Source of the DNA: Ipomoea triloba
Lineage: Eukaryota > Streptophyta > Magnoliopsida > Solanales > Convolvulaceae
DNA length: 64,000 bases
Assembly (NCBI RefSeq): GCF_003576645.1
Contig: NC_044916.1
Location: 23,533,077 to 23,597,076, forward strand
Reading direction: 5' to 3'
Shown: positions 1 to 8,766 of the stretch, one piece after another
Numbering within the stretch: position 1 is the stretch's first letter
Layout: every line of letters starts with the position of its first letter
Made by a program: the position numbers and the translations under genes
Notes under the pieces: model-generated
Seen by the model: the letters and a program-made list of their open reading frames with translations, nothing else
Told to the model about the DNA's origin: nothing
The model's database searches: none

Positions 1-1094
1 ATGGAAATAATATTGAGAGACGAAGAAGAGAATGTTTATCACTTGAGTTTTAGGATTATATCATTTCTAATTATGAATATTTTCTTGAACAAGATAGGAA
101 TAGCATTGAAAAGAACTTTCTTCCAGAAAGAAGGTCATGGATGACTAAAGAGACAGCTATATACTTTAAAATAGAAGAACAATACCATATAACAATCGGT
201 CTAATATGATGCAAAACTAAAATGATGTAAAACGCCGAAACATAGAGGCATACTACAAACTAAAAATTTGATTAGTAGTCATATCAATTCCAGGTGTAAA
301 ATAAGAACACGTACATCAAACATGACTGAGAGTAATTTAACATTGAAGGGGGATGAAATGTTAGTGGCAGCCCAAAGCAAATGAAGTAAAACGGGAAACA
401 GTTCGGGGATGAAAAATGTTCTTAGCATAGCCTTATCACTTACCACATATATATGAATCCATATACTAAAATCAACTGTATCTGATCCAATGTAAGCACG
501 CACTTATAAACTCTTCATTCTAAGTACTTAGTAAGTATACTCTGCATATGTAACCACCCCCCCCCCCCCCCCCCTTTTTTTTTTTTATTTTATTTGATAA
601 GCACATATGGAACCATTTCAATCTGTTCTCTCTTTTATTTCTCAAAGTTAGTACTTCTCCTCCAAGTTCAATACAAAGATATATCAATCATATTTGTTGA
701 TAATTTGGAATGATTAAATTAAAAGCCAAAAAGGTTAAACCATTGAGTATAGGGGATTGAAATGAGATATCCTCTACAGCGTAATGAGTTGGGCAGTTAT
801 CAATTTTACTAAAACCTTTCCCATGAAACCAATCTTTATCTGCATATTGCAATCATAAATAAACAAGCAATTGTTCAAGGCAAGTGCGCCAACCGCCTCC
901 CTCCAGACCAAATGAAACAACCCATCCCCAAAAGGAAAAAAAATAAAAAATTAAAAAAATCAAGTCATCTACAAAAATAATGATCATCAACAAGGCAATC
1001 GCATATTTGTACAACTTAGAAAACTTCGAAATGAAAAATACCCAAAATAATGGAAACCAACAGCATTTAAAGAAAAAATTGCAGGTTCTATTAT
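1..1094. other. no gene recognised; possible intron 1 of the minus-strand gene
   Basis: AT-rich sequence without a convincing reading frame on either strand. If the exon at 1097-1148 is real, this stretch would be the beginning of its first intron. A run of 18 C followed by 12 T lies at 557-586 and is prone to sequencing error. I could not pick out a next exon with confidence. Confidence 0.4.
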
Positions 1095-1096
1095 AC

Positions 1097-1148
1097 CTGG
1101 AGGAGGAGGGGTCTTGTTAAGGTCAGTTTTCCTCTTTCTCTTTCCCAT
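1097..1148 (-). CDS. putative first coding exon of a host gene (partial)
   Basis: Reading the minus strand from 1148, an ATG opens the peptide MGKRKRKTDLNKTPPPP and the exon ends in CCAG followed by GTATAA, a plausible plant donor site (GT at 1096-1095). The N-terminus is strongly basic and then proline-rich, which would suit a nuclear or nucleolar protein, but I do not recognise the family. Upstream on the same strand lie about 230 bases of leader rich in CT and then a TATA box at 1381-1389. Any later exons must lie to the left and I could not identify them. The start was chosen as the first ATG after the TATA box that leads into a donor site. The call rests on arrangement only; a chance ATG plus GT is the alternative. 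Confidence 0.4.
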
Positions 1149-1380
1149 TACATATATAGATTACACAGAACACAAATTAAACGCAAACAATATACAAAAT
1201 GTGCGGTGAGAAAAGAATAATTTTGAGGAAAATCAGCGGCCGAAAGGATCACAAAATCTTGGGGTTTTGGGGAGGTGGGTTCTGCGGTGTTGCGGTTATA
1301 CAGCAGCGGATGATGGCTGTTCGGCCAAGGACCTAGAGAGAGAACTTGAGGAGATTTCTGGAAAGAGAGACGGAGAAAAT

Positions 1381-1389
1381 TTATATATA
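1381..1389 (-). promoter_or_regulatory. TATA box of the putative minus-strand gene
   Basis: The minus strand reads TATATATAA in the context GCAAATATATATAAATTTTC. A CT-rich stretch (CTCCGTCTCTCTTTCCAG) follows about 10 bases downstream, as in many plant core promoters, and the first ATG comes about 230 bases later at 1148. Confidence 0.4.
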
Positions 1390-1555
1390 TTTGCCATCAA
1401 ACAGAGAAAGTTTAGTTTATAGTCCCAAAGGGGGTGGCAGAGAGGGGAGTAAAATAGACCAAGGAAAAACGTGCTATTTGCCTCCTACTCTTCTTCCTTT
1501 TACTAGGTAGTGCGGTTAGGTGTGACCATGGTCCAGTTTAAATCGAATCAGAATC

Positions 1556-1705
1556 AGAATTTGTACAATTAGTTGTCCGCTAGGTGGTAAGAGTGCCTAC
1601 AGCCGAGAGGTTGGAGGTTCAATCCTCAAACTCACGGGTTTGAGCCGGTCAGCTATGAGTAACCTACACTGGTTTACCTTCTTGTGGTCCTTTGTAAAAG
1701 AAATT
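1556..1705 (+). mobile_element. tRNA-derived SINE
   Basis: A box A-like segment at 1581-1593 (TAGGTGGTAAGAG) and a good box B at 1616-1625 (GGTTCAATCC) are spaced 35 bases apart, as in an RNA polymerase III promoter taken from a tRNA. The tRNA-like head is followed by a non-tRNA body ending near an A-rich stretch. AATCAGAA occurs on both sides (about 1545-1558 and 1706-1713) and may be the target duplication. It does not fold into a complete tRNA, so a functional tRNA gene is unlikely. Confidence 0.55.
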
Positions 1706-1814
1706 AAAACCAATCAGAACCGTGCGATCAATTCCGGTTCCGTTAAGAACTTAAATTCAAAAGGTCCCGATTTTAGAACCATAAAAAAATACTCTATAAA
1801 TTTAAAAAGACAAA

Positions 1815-2192
1815 GGCCTTGTTTGGTTATTGGCGGATCCGCCAATTTTTGGCGGATCCGTCGTTTTCAGCGTTTTGACTATAGACTATAGTCAAAACGC
1901 TGAAAACTTTGTTTGGTTAATGGCGGTTTGGAGCAGCGGATTTACTCCAAACCGCCAAGTTACAAAACGCTGCTTGTAGCAGCGTTTTGCATTTGGCGTT
2001 TTGGGGAAAGTAATACTTTCCCCAAAACGCCCTTACATAATAAAAAAAAATATATTTACTTATAATTTGCCCAGCGCATCGCTGGGCAAATTGATTGATT
2101 CAAAATGGAGCCTTGAGGCTCCTCAAGGCTTCATTCCCTGCTAACACAATCCGCTAACGCTAAAATCTAACCGCTGATAACCAAACAAGCCC
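1815..2192. mobile_element. MITE made of consecutive hairpins
   Basis: The ends are inverted repeats of about 16 bases with one mismatch (core CTTGTTTGGTTAT at 1818-1830, matched inverted at 2177-2189). Between them lie separate palindromes: 1831-1844 (a 14-base perfect palindrome), 1863-1907 (22-bp arms, 1-nt loop), 1921-1957 (13-bp arms), 1963-1989 (12-bp arms, 3-nt loop), 1995-2031 (18-bp arms, 1-nt loop), 2064-2092 (13-bp arms, 3-nt loop) and 2109-2130 (10-bp arms). The terminal motif recurs inside at 1909-1925. No reading frame is present. The superfamily is undecided: the flanks AAA on both sides would fit a 3-bp PIF/Harbinger-like target duplication but are weak evidence. Confidence 0.65.
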
Positions 2193-2703
2193 AAAATCAA
2201 AACGTGCTCCTTGGCTTTTCAATGTTTCATATAGGCCACTGGCGCCAGAGTATATGTGTACGCATGCAGCAAGCACGCCTGCCTGTTGTAGCTTGAACTA
2301 ACCGGTAAAACAGTTTCTTCTGAAATTTGTGGCTTTTATGTTAAAATTTTAATTATTTGATTTTGTAAAATTGATCGTTCATAGTGCAGCCTGCACTACA
2401 AATGGTCTATTTTAAACAAATTTTCACTACAGTTACAAACTTTCATGTTCAATGCAACCCCTGCTTTCACTTTTCCAATCTATAAATTAGAGACTTGAGC
2501 AAATATTTTTCTTAATCAACTCTCAGTCTCTCAAAGTCTCAATACTCTAATTCTTTGAAACCTGAATACTTATATTCCTACAATTATCAATACTCTCATT
2601 CTCTAAACTCTCAATACTTCTCAATTCCTTTAGTTTAAGTTTTTGTTTATCTCTACAACTCTACATTTCTACTTCAATCATTTTTAATTTTTTATACTTT
2701 CAA
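2193..2703. other. promoter and leader-like sequence before a short ORF
   Basis: AT-rich non-coding DNA. TATAAATT at 2481-2488 is followed by about 215 bases of leader made of repeated CT-rich words (CTCAATACTCT-like), then the ATG at 2704. It looks like a core promoter and 5' untranslated region, but nothing shows that it is used. Confidence 0.35.
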
Positions 2704-2874
2704 ATGGATAGTTCAAGCATAGCATCTTTCTCTTATTATGGCCAAGCTGGTGACACTCGTGGAAATCGTGGCAAATCTTCTTCTTTTGAACCTCTACGAC
2801 ATTCGGTTCATGAGTTTCTAAGAGAATCTCCTTGTTTTGAACCTCCATGGCATTTGATTTGTTGGTCCCGATAG
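2704..2874 (+). CDS. truncated unknown ORF (57 codons including stop)
   Basis: The reading frame starts at the first ATG after the leader and encodes a Ser-rich N-terminus (MDSSSIASFSYYGQAGDTRG) with a short internal repeat of the type FEPxxH at about residues 28-33 and 45-50. From residue 52 onward the sequence belongs to the Copia LTR fragment that starts at 2860, so the natural protein has been cut. I do not recognise the family. A position between a MITE and an LTR, together with the TATA box at 2481, suggests the start of a transposon gene or of a disrupted host gene. No function can be assigned. Confidence 0.3.
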   Translation: MDSSSIASFSYYGQAGDTRGNRGKSSSFEPLRHSVHEFLRESPCFEPPWHLICWSR

Positions 2875-3133
2875 AGTTATACAGTGAGTTTAGAAAATAG
2901 ACTCACTAGAATTTTTGAAAATTCTTCACGAATGTAAAGTCTACCCGAGATGTAAGCTTAACGAAACGTTCAGAGTTTGAATGCATAGTGGAAATAATTG
3001 TTTTGACCCTGACGTTCTTTGCACGTTTGGTTTGTTTGGTAAAATATTAAGTTTGATCGTGAATGATATGCAAAATGAAGCATAAAGATAGAGAGAGTGT
3101 GTGTGTGTGTGTTTTTTTTATAGTGGTTCGGCT
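2860..3133 (-). mobile_element. Copia-type LTR fragment
   Basis: On the minus strand this piece ends in GGGACCAACA, exactly like the complete LTR at 17496-19178. Both share the order: that terminus, an AATAGACT-like word, a short AAAATT/TTTTGAAAA stem, then TGCATAGTGGAAAT or TGCGCAGCGGAAAT. The copy is strongly diverged and is cut at 3134 by the next element. Confidence 0.45.
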
Positions 3134-3263
3134 GTTAACACCCCATAGTTTTGACTTCGCTTCCGCTTTCGCATTTATTTTCAGTACGATTAGTATGAAA
3201 TATTTTTTATTTATGGTTTATCATGTATTAGAATTTGGGGGTGTTACAGTTGGTATCAAAGCC

Positions 3264-4028
3264 TTGGGATGAAGGGTCCTAGGGTATTAACAATTGACTA
3301 TAAGGGCCTAGGTTGACCTTAGGACATATGAGGTTGACTATTGGAGTCTAAGTAATGAGTATTTGGAAATAGAAGTTGGTTATGTGTTGTGAACCTAAGT
3401 GTAAAGAAACACAAGCTTGGAAACTTAGGGAATTGAGACTCTTTAAAAATTCACGGTGAGGTTGTGTGCTTACCTTGTTTGTTAAGTTATAAGTTGTGTT
3501 TGTGTTGTGTGTCTTGCTGATGTTGACTTGCGACTATGGCTTTTGCACCCTGAAGGTGTGCATCTTTCTGAGAAAGTAAGTGACGTTTCTTTGTATATTG
3601 GAAGATTTACTTAAGATTTGAAGTTTGAGAAAAGGGGAATTGGAATGATTTAAGTGCAATGAAGTTTGGATGTGGGCTGGTTTGTTTGGCTGCTTAAGTG
3701 AAAGTAAAGGAAGAATTTGGAAAACCTTGTGATTTATGTACATTGAATGCTCAAGTTAATAAAGTGTTCAAAACATATAGAGTGGAATTGTGACTAATTG
3801 TGAAGTCCTGGCTCGAAGTTGAGTTCGTTGTTTCCTTTTGTGACTGAATCTCCCTTTTTTTGTTAAATCGAATACCCTTTGGATGAGAATCCTTTCTATT
3901 TTCCAAACCTCTCATTGTGTTCCTCTTCAAAATGATTGTGGGCAACGTGGCATTCCTATTTCTAAAGTTGTAATCTCGATGATCTTAATGCTGTTCTTAA
4001 ACAATTATTGTTCCTGAACTCAAAACTT
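3264..4028 (+). other. non-coding internal region of the Tekay remnant
   Basis: The untranslated leader after the primer binding site, without a reading frame that resembles gag. Nothing else is recognisable. Confidence 0.4.
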
Positions 4029-5095
4029 GGGGGTCCGTTTACTAACAGGAAACTGTTTTCAATTTTTTATTCTCTGTTTTCAGTTTTCTATTCTATGTTT
4101 TCAGTTTTTGAAAAATTATTCACCCGTACTTGTTTTCATTCAAAAGCTGCTCTAAGATGCAACAAATAGCCAAGCATTTTGTCCCTTTGCTACAAAAGCT
4201 GCTCAAGAAACAACCTAAACCTAAACCAAACACTGCTCTTACTTACAGAGGCCATTAGAACTCAAAGCAAACAGACATTCTGGAAGGGAAATAAACCATA
4301 AGAGAACCCAACACCTGCCCTCAAATAAAATAAACACCAGAAATTACTCAAACCCAGAAATTCATCTTTGAGCATTGTTCTTGCATATCCTAAACCACAC
4401 AGATAAATAAAAACAAAAATCTTCAGATCCATATTAATGCAAACCTAGTGGCTTCCACCTGGCTCGATTCAATCTTCTTGTATAGCTGTCCAAACCCATA
4501 TCTCAGTTTCAGCCGATGGATTGCATCCCGCAATTTCTAAACCAGCGTAGCCTTAGCAATTGTTCTCTGATCTTCAGGCATCAAATTGAACTGCAACGCA
4601 CTTGCAAAGAATTGGAACCGGAGTCTAAGCTGTTCAATGTGGCGAAGATCGGACTACCGTCACCGCCCACCCTAGGCTCGTCGTCGCTGAGTATGGAGTA
4701 CCGACTCCGATGGTGAGCGATTGAGGGGACTTTGAGGGGAATTGAAACTATGAGAGGGTAGTTGTGAAAGAGAAGAAAAAAGTGAGGGTGGTTGTGAGAG
4801 AGAAGAAGAAAGTGCAGAAGAAAAATGAAGAAGAAAGAAGAAGAAAGCTAGAAAAAAAATGAGGAAGAAAGAAGAAGAAATATGATGCGGCCAGGAATCG
4901 ATGGTTAGAGGTTACTGTTCACCCGTGTGATTTCCTAATTTGAGAACAAGTTTTTACTGAGTCTCTAATTTCTTCTATAATGGAGAATTTTTCTCAAATT
5001 TGAAAATTGGAACATAGTTTAGTAAACGCATTTCCTGTTTTTCATTTTCAAATCTGAAAAATTTCTTGAAAATTTCCTGTTAGTAAACGCCCCCG
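4029..5095. mobile_element. TIR DNA transposon (non-autonomous) carrying a gene fragment
   Basis: Both ends carry an inverted repeat of about 22 bases: GGGGGTCCGTTTACTAACAG at 4029 and, inverted, GGGGGCGTTTACTAACAGG ending at 5094. Adjacent inner sequence is also partly complementary (TTTTCAA-rich). The flanks give ACTT at 4025-4028 and 5096-5099, an imperfect clue to the target duplication. No transposase is encoded. The middle (about 4180-4890) has the composition of a plant gene fragment. The superfamily is unresolved; hAT-like is a guess from the ends. Confidence 0.5.
4443..4730 (-). pseudogene. captured fragment of an unidentified host gene
   Basis: On the minus strand two adjacent frames look protein-like. 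The first, from about 4710, reads ILSDDEPRVGGDGSPIFATL; after a shift near 4645 the second reads LRLRFQFFASALQFNLMPED and, past an in-frame TAG, KLRDAIHRLKLRYGFGQLYK, ending at a TGA near 4443. The composition (charged, helical, few low-complexity runs) differs from the surrounding transposon DNA. A CT-rich leader-like stretch lies 5' of it (4740-4890 read in minus). One frameshift and one stop show that it is dead. I do not recognise the protein. Confidence 0.45.
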
Positions 5096-5253
5096 ACTTC
5101 TCACTCTCTTTTCCTTGGTGAAATCAAACCTCTTTAAAATTCAAGCGTGTTTTCTTAAATGTTTTCCTCCAACTTATTCCCATTTTGGTTTGACTTACTA
5201 TCTTTAAAATACTTTTAGCTTCGGGGACGAAGCTTTTTTCAAGGTGGGTGGAT

Positions 5254-6715
5254 TGTAACACCCCGATATTTTAAATAATTTTTATTTCAATAAAATACTC
5301 TTGAGAATAAAATTTTATTTTTCAGTCCTAAATATTTTAACCCAAATACTTTCAAAATCAAATTATTTTGCTTCAAAATTCAAATAAATTATTTTATACC
5401 TTATAACTTTATTATCCAAAATCATTTACTCCGAACTCCTATTTTATTAAGCTTTTAAAATAAAACTATATATGTAATTTAATTTTCTACAAGAAAACTT
5501 TAGTAAAGCAAGAGTATAATTAAATATTTTAAAATCTTTATTTTAAATGATTTGGTAGGAAATATTTATATATTTATCTATGGTTTTAAAAGCCCTATTT
5601 AAGGGATAAATTTATTTATCAAAATTTTGACCCAAAAGTTTATATGAGACAAACCTGTGACTCTTATATTATTGTTTTGAGCCTAAGTTTGGACCCAAAC
5701 AAAACTTTAGCCCAAATGATTTGTAATCTCTTAATTCCAATGATCTTGTTTATGTCCAAAAACATTTTTAGCCCAAGCTTTAGCCCAATTGTTGTAAGTC
5801 CAAAATAAACTTTAACCCTAAGTATAAATATATGCTTATGTACATTACACCAATCTAGAATGTTCATTTCAAATTAACCAAAGCCAGCAGCTTCTCATAT
5901 CTCGTCCTTCCTCTCTATCTCAATCATCTCTCTCGCTCCCTCTTATCTCCGACGAACGACGCACGGCGGTGGTGGCAAGGCAGTCCAGGCGGCGGCGACG
6001 AGCGACTGCATCTCCCTCCTCTCCGGCGGACAGTGGCAGCGAGCAGCGGTGAGTGGTGGTTCACGGTGGTGGTACCCTATAGCGGTAATCTTTGGAGGTT
6101 GTTGGTAAGTATTATTGAATTATTGATGATTTAGGTTGGATTTGCAGTACATTGATGAGATGTTTAAGTGCAAATGTTGTTGATTTTGGCATTGATTAAG
6201 GATTAATGATGAAGTGATTAATGCTTAAAGTTGGTTGTTAGAGTATGAATCAGTCATGGATTAAGGTTGATATTGTTGAATATTGTGCTAATGATGATGT
6301 TATTGCCTAATGATTGAGGAATTATTATATGATAGGTGATGCTTAATATGTTGGTGAAGTGATTAAACTGTAATTAGTTGACTATAATGATGAATATGGT
6401 TGATGGTAATGATGGAATGATTAGTAGTTGATGATGGCAAGGTCAACAAGGGGATTAAGGAAATTAAATGATTAAAGATGAGGGTTAAGTTAAAGTTGAT
6501 GATGAGTGACTAAGGGATTTTGATTAAGTGGTGATTAGAGGATTATGAGTTAATAAAGGATGATAATTATGATGAGATGATTGTTGAAAATTAATAATGG
6601 GACTATGATGATGAAGGGATTATTAGATGTTAATAATAGTGATTATTGTTTAATTATGATTACGACAATAATTATATTAACTAGGTGATAATAATAGTGT
6701 TGCTATGGCTAATGA
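5254..6715 (+). mobile_element. 3' LTR of the Tekay remnant (right end uncertain)
   Basis: It starts TGTAACACCCCG directly after the polypurine-like tract. TATAAATA at 5823-5830 is the probable LTR promoter; a CT-rich and then GC-rich leader (5880-6110) follows and ends in a good splice-donor context (TTGGTAAGT at about 6103). From 6116 to 6715 the sequence is dominated by GATGATTAA-like low-complexity words. I find no TGTTACA end, so the LTR is truncated or decayed. Confidence 0.45.
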
Positions 6716-6718
6716 AGT

Positions 6719-7697
6719 TCATAGATGGTTATGCACTAAAATGAAATAAGAATCCTTGGACATGAAAATTGGCCAATGGAGGCCTCGACATTCAAAAACA
6801 TTGACACCTCCCAGTTCCCAAGTTAGTCTAAAGTTCTCACCCAAGGGAGTGTCATTAAATGAAAGACATACCTCGTTTGTGCCACAAATTTCATCAACTA
6901 TATCATTCTTGAGCACTTCTTCACTCGGACCACCTTTAATTTTCTCTTTGTCACCATTCCCTTGTAACTCCACACTTTCTTCCAAATTCAAAGTTTCCAT
7001 TTCAATTCCCTCATTCACTTTCTCATCATCACCATCTTCATCCTCACTCTCCTCTTCATCACCACCTTCACTTGGCGTGAACAACTCATGTATAACATCT
7101 TCATAAGGACTTGAACCTTAAATGGGTTCTTGAGTTGTCAAACTTTTTCCTTGAGCCTTAAGATCCTCCAATTGAGATTGTAACATGTTCATTTGAATGA
7201 TTATGTTATTCATCATGGAGCTCGTCTCCAAATCAATAAGTTGACTTGCTTATGGAGGTTCTTGATAGAATGGCTCTTGAGGTTCCCATTGATTATTGGC
7301 ATATACTACCTCACTGTGTCTCATGGGATATCCATCATCCTCAATGTCATCATCGGGAACAATAGTGACTCCCCAATGCCTAGCCAATGCTAAGGTTTCA
7401 TCATCTAATTCATACCTCCCAACATTTTGTGAACAAGTGTGGTGCTCATATGGAGAATGAGTGTTTTGGGGGTATGCTGTGTAATGAATGGGTGAGGGGT
7501 ATGGATTTGGAGAGTAATCTTGTGGTGGGTAAGTATATTGGTAGTGTGGAGTGTATTGAGAGTATGAGTTTTGGGGGTGGATAAAAATTTTGGGATTGAG
7601 CATCATAGTAATGGTTAGAAGGTGGGGCTTGAGTTGTGCAAGGATTTCCATATCCATTATATTGGTTGCCCTCATAAGTGAATTCTTGATCCATCAT
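6719..7697 (-). pseudogene. Athila/Tat-like gag-region ORF (broken)
   Basis: Read on the minus strand from the ATG at 7697, a Tyr/Asn/Pro-rich N-terminus (repeats of QNxY and PPQDYxP type) continues, after a frameshift near 7560, into a frame with residues such as DDETLALARHWGVTIVPDDD. Two in-frame stops (about 7247 and 7122) precede a very acidic stretch (EGGDEEESEDEDGDDEK) and the end at 6719. It lies about 200 bases after a degenerate tRNA-Asp-type primer binding site, where the first ORF of Athila-type elements is expected. Low-complexity N-terminal ORFs of such elements evolve quickly, so the exact identity is uncertain. Confidence 0.4.
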
Positions 7698-8248
7698 GTG
7701 ACATCCCTTTCAATCAAATCAAAAGAAATAGACTTGCAGACACATTAGCAACAAATTTTTTTTTTTTGAAAAAAAATAGTGATTAAATAAAATAAAATAA
7801 AAAAAATTTGATCTCCTAAGAATTTACTAACTCAAATGCTAGAAATAAAACAAACCCACAATACAACCAGATAAACCACTCCCCGAAAACGGCTCCAAAA
7901 TTGTGATGAGTAAAATGGTGATAGTAAAAAGAGGGTGTAAATGTCGTTCCGCTGAGGATTGAGACTATGACACATACTTGTACGATATGTAGAATTCTAG
8001 GCACTAAAGTCTTGGAATTCACTAGAATCCAAGCTAACTAAGATTAAGGAATGGAAATAAAATAAAATATGTAAACAAAATAAGGGAAAAACTATACGCT
8101 AAAAGAATGGGTCAGATTAGGGATATTGCAATCTTGATGCTCTAACAATATCAAAATTAGAGATAAACAATTAACCAAGAGATTAATTGGCAATGCACTC
8201 AAGAATTCAGTTCAGCTACTTTTGTAATCAATAAACTAGAATTGGGCT
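7698..8248 (-). mobile_element. Athila-like LTR end, primer binding site and leader
   Basis: On the minus strand, sequence up to CTCATCACA (CA at 7903-7902) looks like the LTR end. It is followed at 7898-7880 by TGGAGCCGTTTTCGGGGA, three mismatches from TGGCGCCGTTGCCGGGGA, the tRNA-Asp-type primer binding site used by Athila elements. The leader then runs to the ATG at 7697. The LTR part is cut at about 8248 by the Tat element. A short A/T homopolymer region lies at 7757-7810. Confidence 0.45.
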
Positions 8249-8708
8249 TGATAGTGAATATACTCCAGGACCGGTCGGATGCACTTCGGACCCGGTCGGA
8301 GGCTGTGCGGTCGGGGAGTCGGTTGGTCGGGTGGCTGACATGGGCTCGGCCGTCACGGGCCGAACAGTGCCCCCGACGGGCTCACGACGCGGCGTGCCAA
8401 GGACTGCCACGTACTCCTTCCCGCTTGGGCGTAGAATGAGGCGGGCGCATGCGCGCCACGTTCCCGCCATGCCGGAGGTCCGGCAACCCGCACTTTTCTC
8501 CCTTATAAATAGCGCATTTATGAGGAGAGAGAGGATCTTTTGGCTGTTTCTAGACTAAGACTTAAAGGGAGCTCGGACAGTAGAGAAGCCCACTGCCGAC
8601 CTACCGAGCACTTTGAGCACTTCTTGACTTGTAGCCGGGTTTGGATCCTTGAGCTAATAAAAGATCGTGTTTTCCGGTTTTCCTTGGTGCCCGTATTTTG
8701 CAATATCA
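8249..8708 (+). mobile_element. 5' LTR of the Tat element
   Basis: Starts near TGATAGTG and ends near ATATCA, a few bases before the primer binding site. TATAAATA at 8504-8511 is the probable promoter, and AATAAA at 8656-8661 a possible polyadenylation signal. The U3 is rich in CGG/GGTCGG words. The left border is uncertain because no second LTR is available for comparison. Confidence 0.6.
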
Positions 8709-8711
8709 TTT

Positions 8712-8729
8712 TGGCGCCGTCTGTGGGGA
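8712..8729 (+). other. primer binding site of the Tat element
   Basis: TGGCGCCGTCTGTGGGGA, the primer binding site form commonly seen in Tat-lineage elements, starts four bases after the LTR end. I do not assign the primer tRNA. Confidence 0.75.
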
Positions 8730-8766
8730 CCGCGACTTAGAAGCTATACTTTGCGACAGTGCCTTC

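Larger units (their letters stand above)
3134..6715 (+). mobile_element. Tekay-type gypsy remnant without coding region
   Basis: A truncated 5' LTR (about 3134-3248, ending TGTTACA) is followed by a primer binding site at 3250-3263 (TTGGTATCAAAGCC, one mismatch from the initiator-Met tRNA type). The internal part has no gag or pol. It ends with TTCGGGGACGAAGC and a polypurine-like AAGGTGGGTGGAT, and a second LTR starts at 5254 (TGTAACACCCCG). The CGGGGACGAA word before the polypurine tract is shared with the chromodomain element at 38580. This is a large deletion derivative; a TIR element at 4029-5095 interrupts what is left. Confidence 0.55.

Noticed and set aside
1571..1640. A functional tRNA gene
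   Set aside because: Box A and box B are present, but the acceptor stem and anticodon arm do not fold as in a tRNA.
6116..6715. A regulatory or coding region in the GATGATTAA-rich stretch
   Set aside because: Low-complexity LTR-derived sequence with stops in all frames.
7816..8022. A small membrane protein on the minus strand
   Set aside because: It covers the LTR end and the decayed primer binding site; the hydrophobic translation is accidental.
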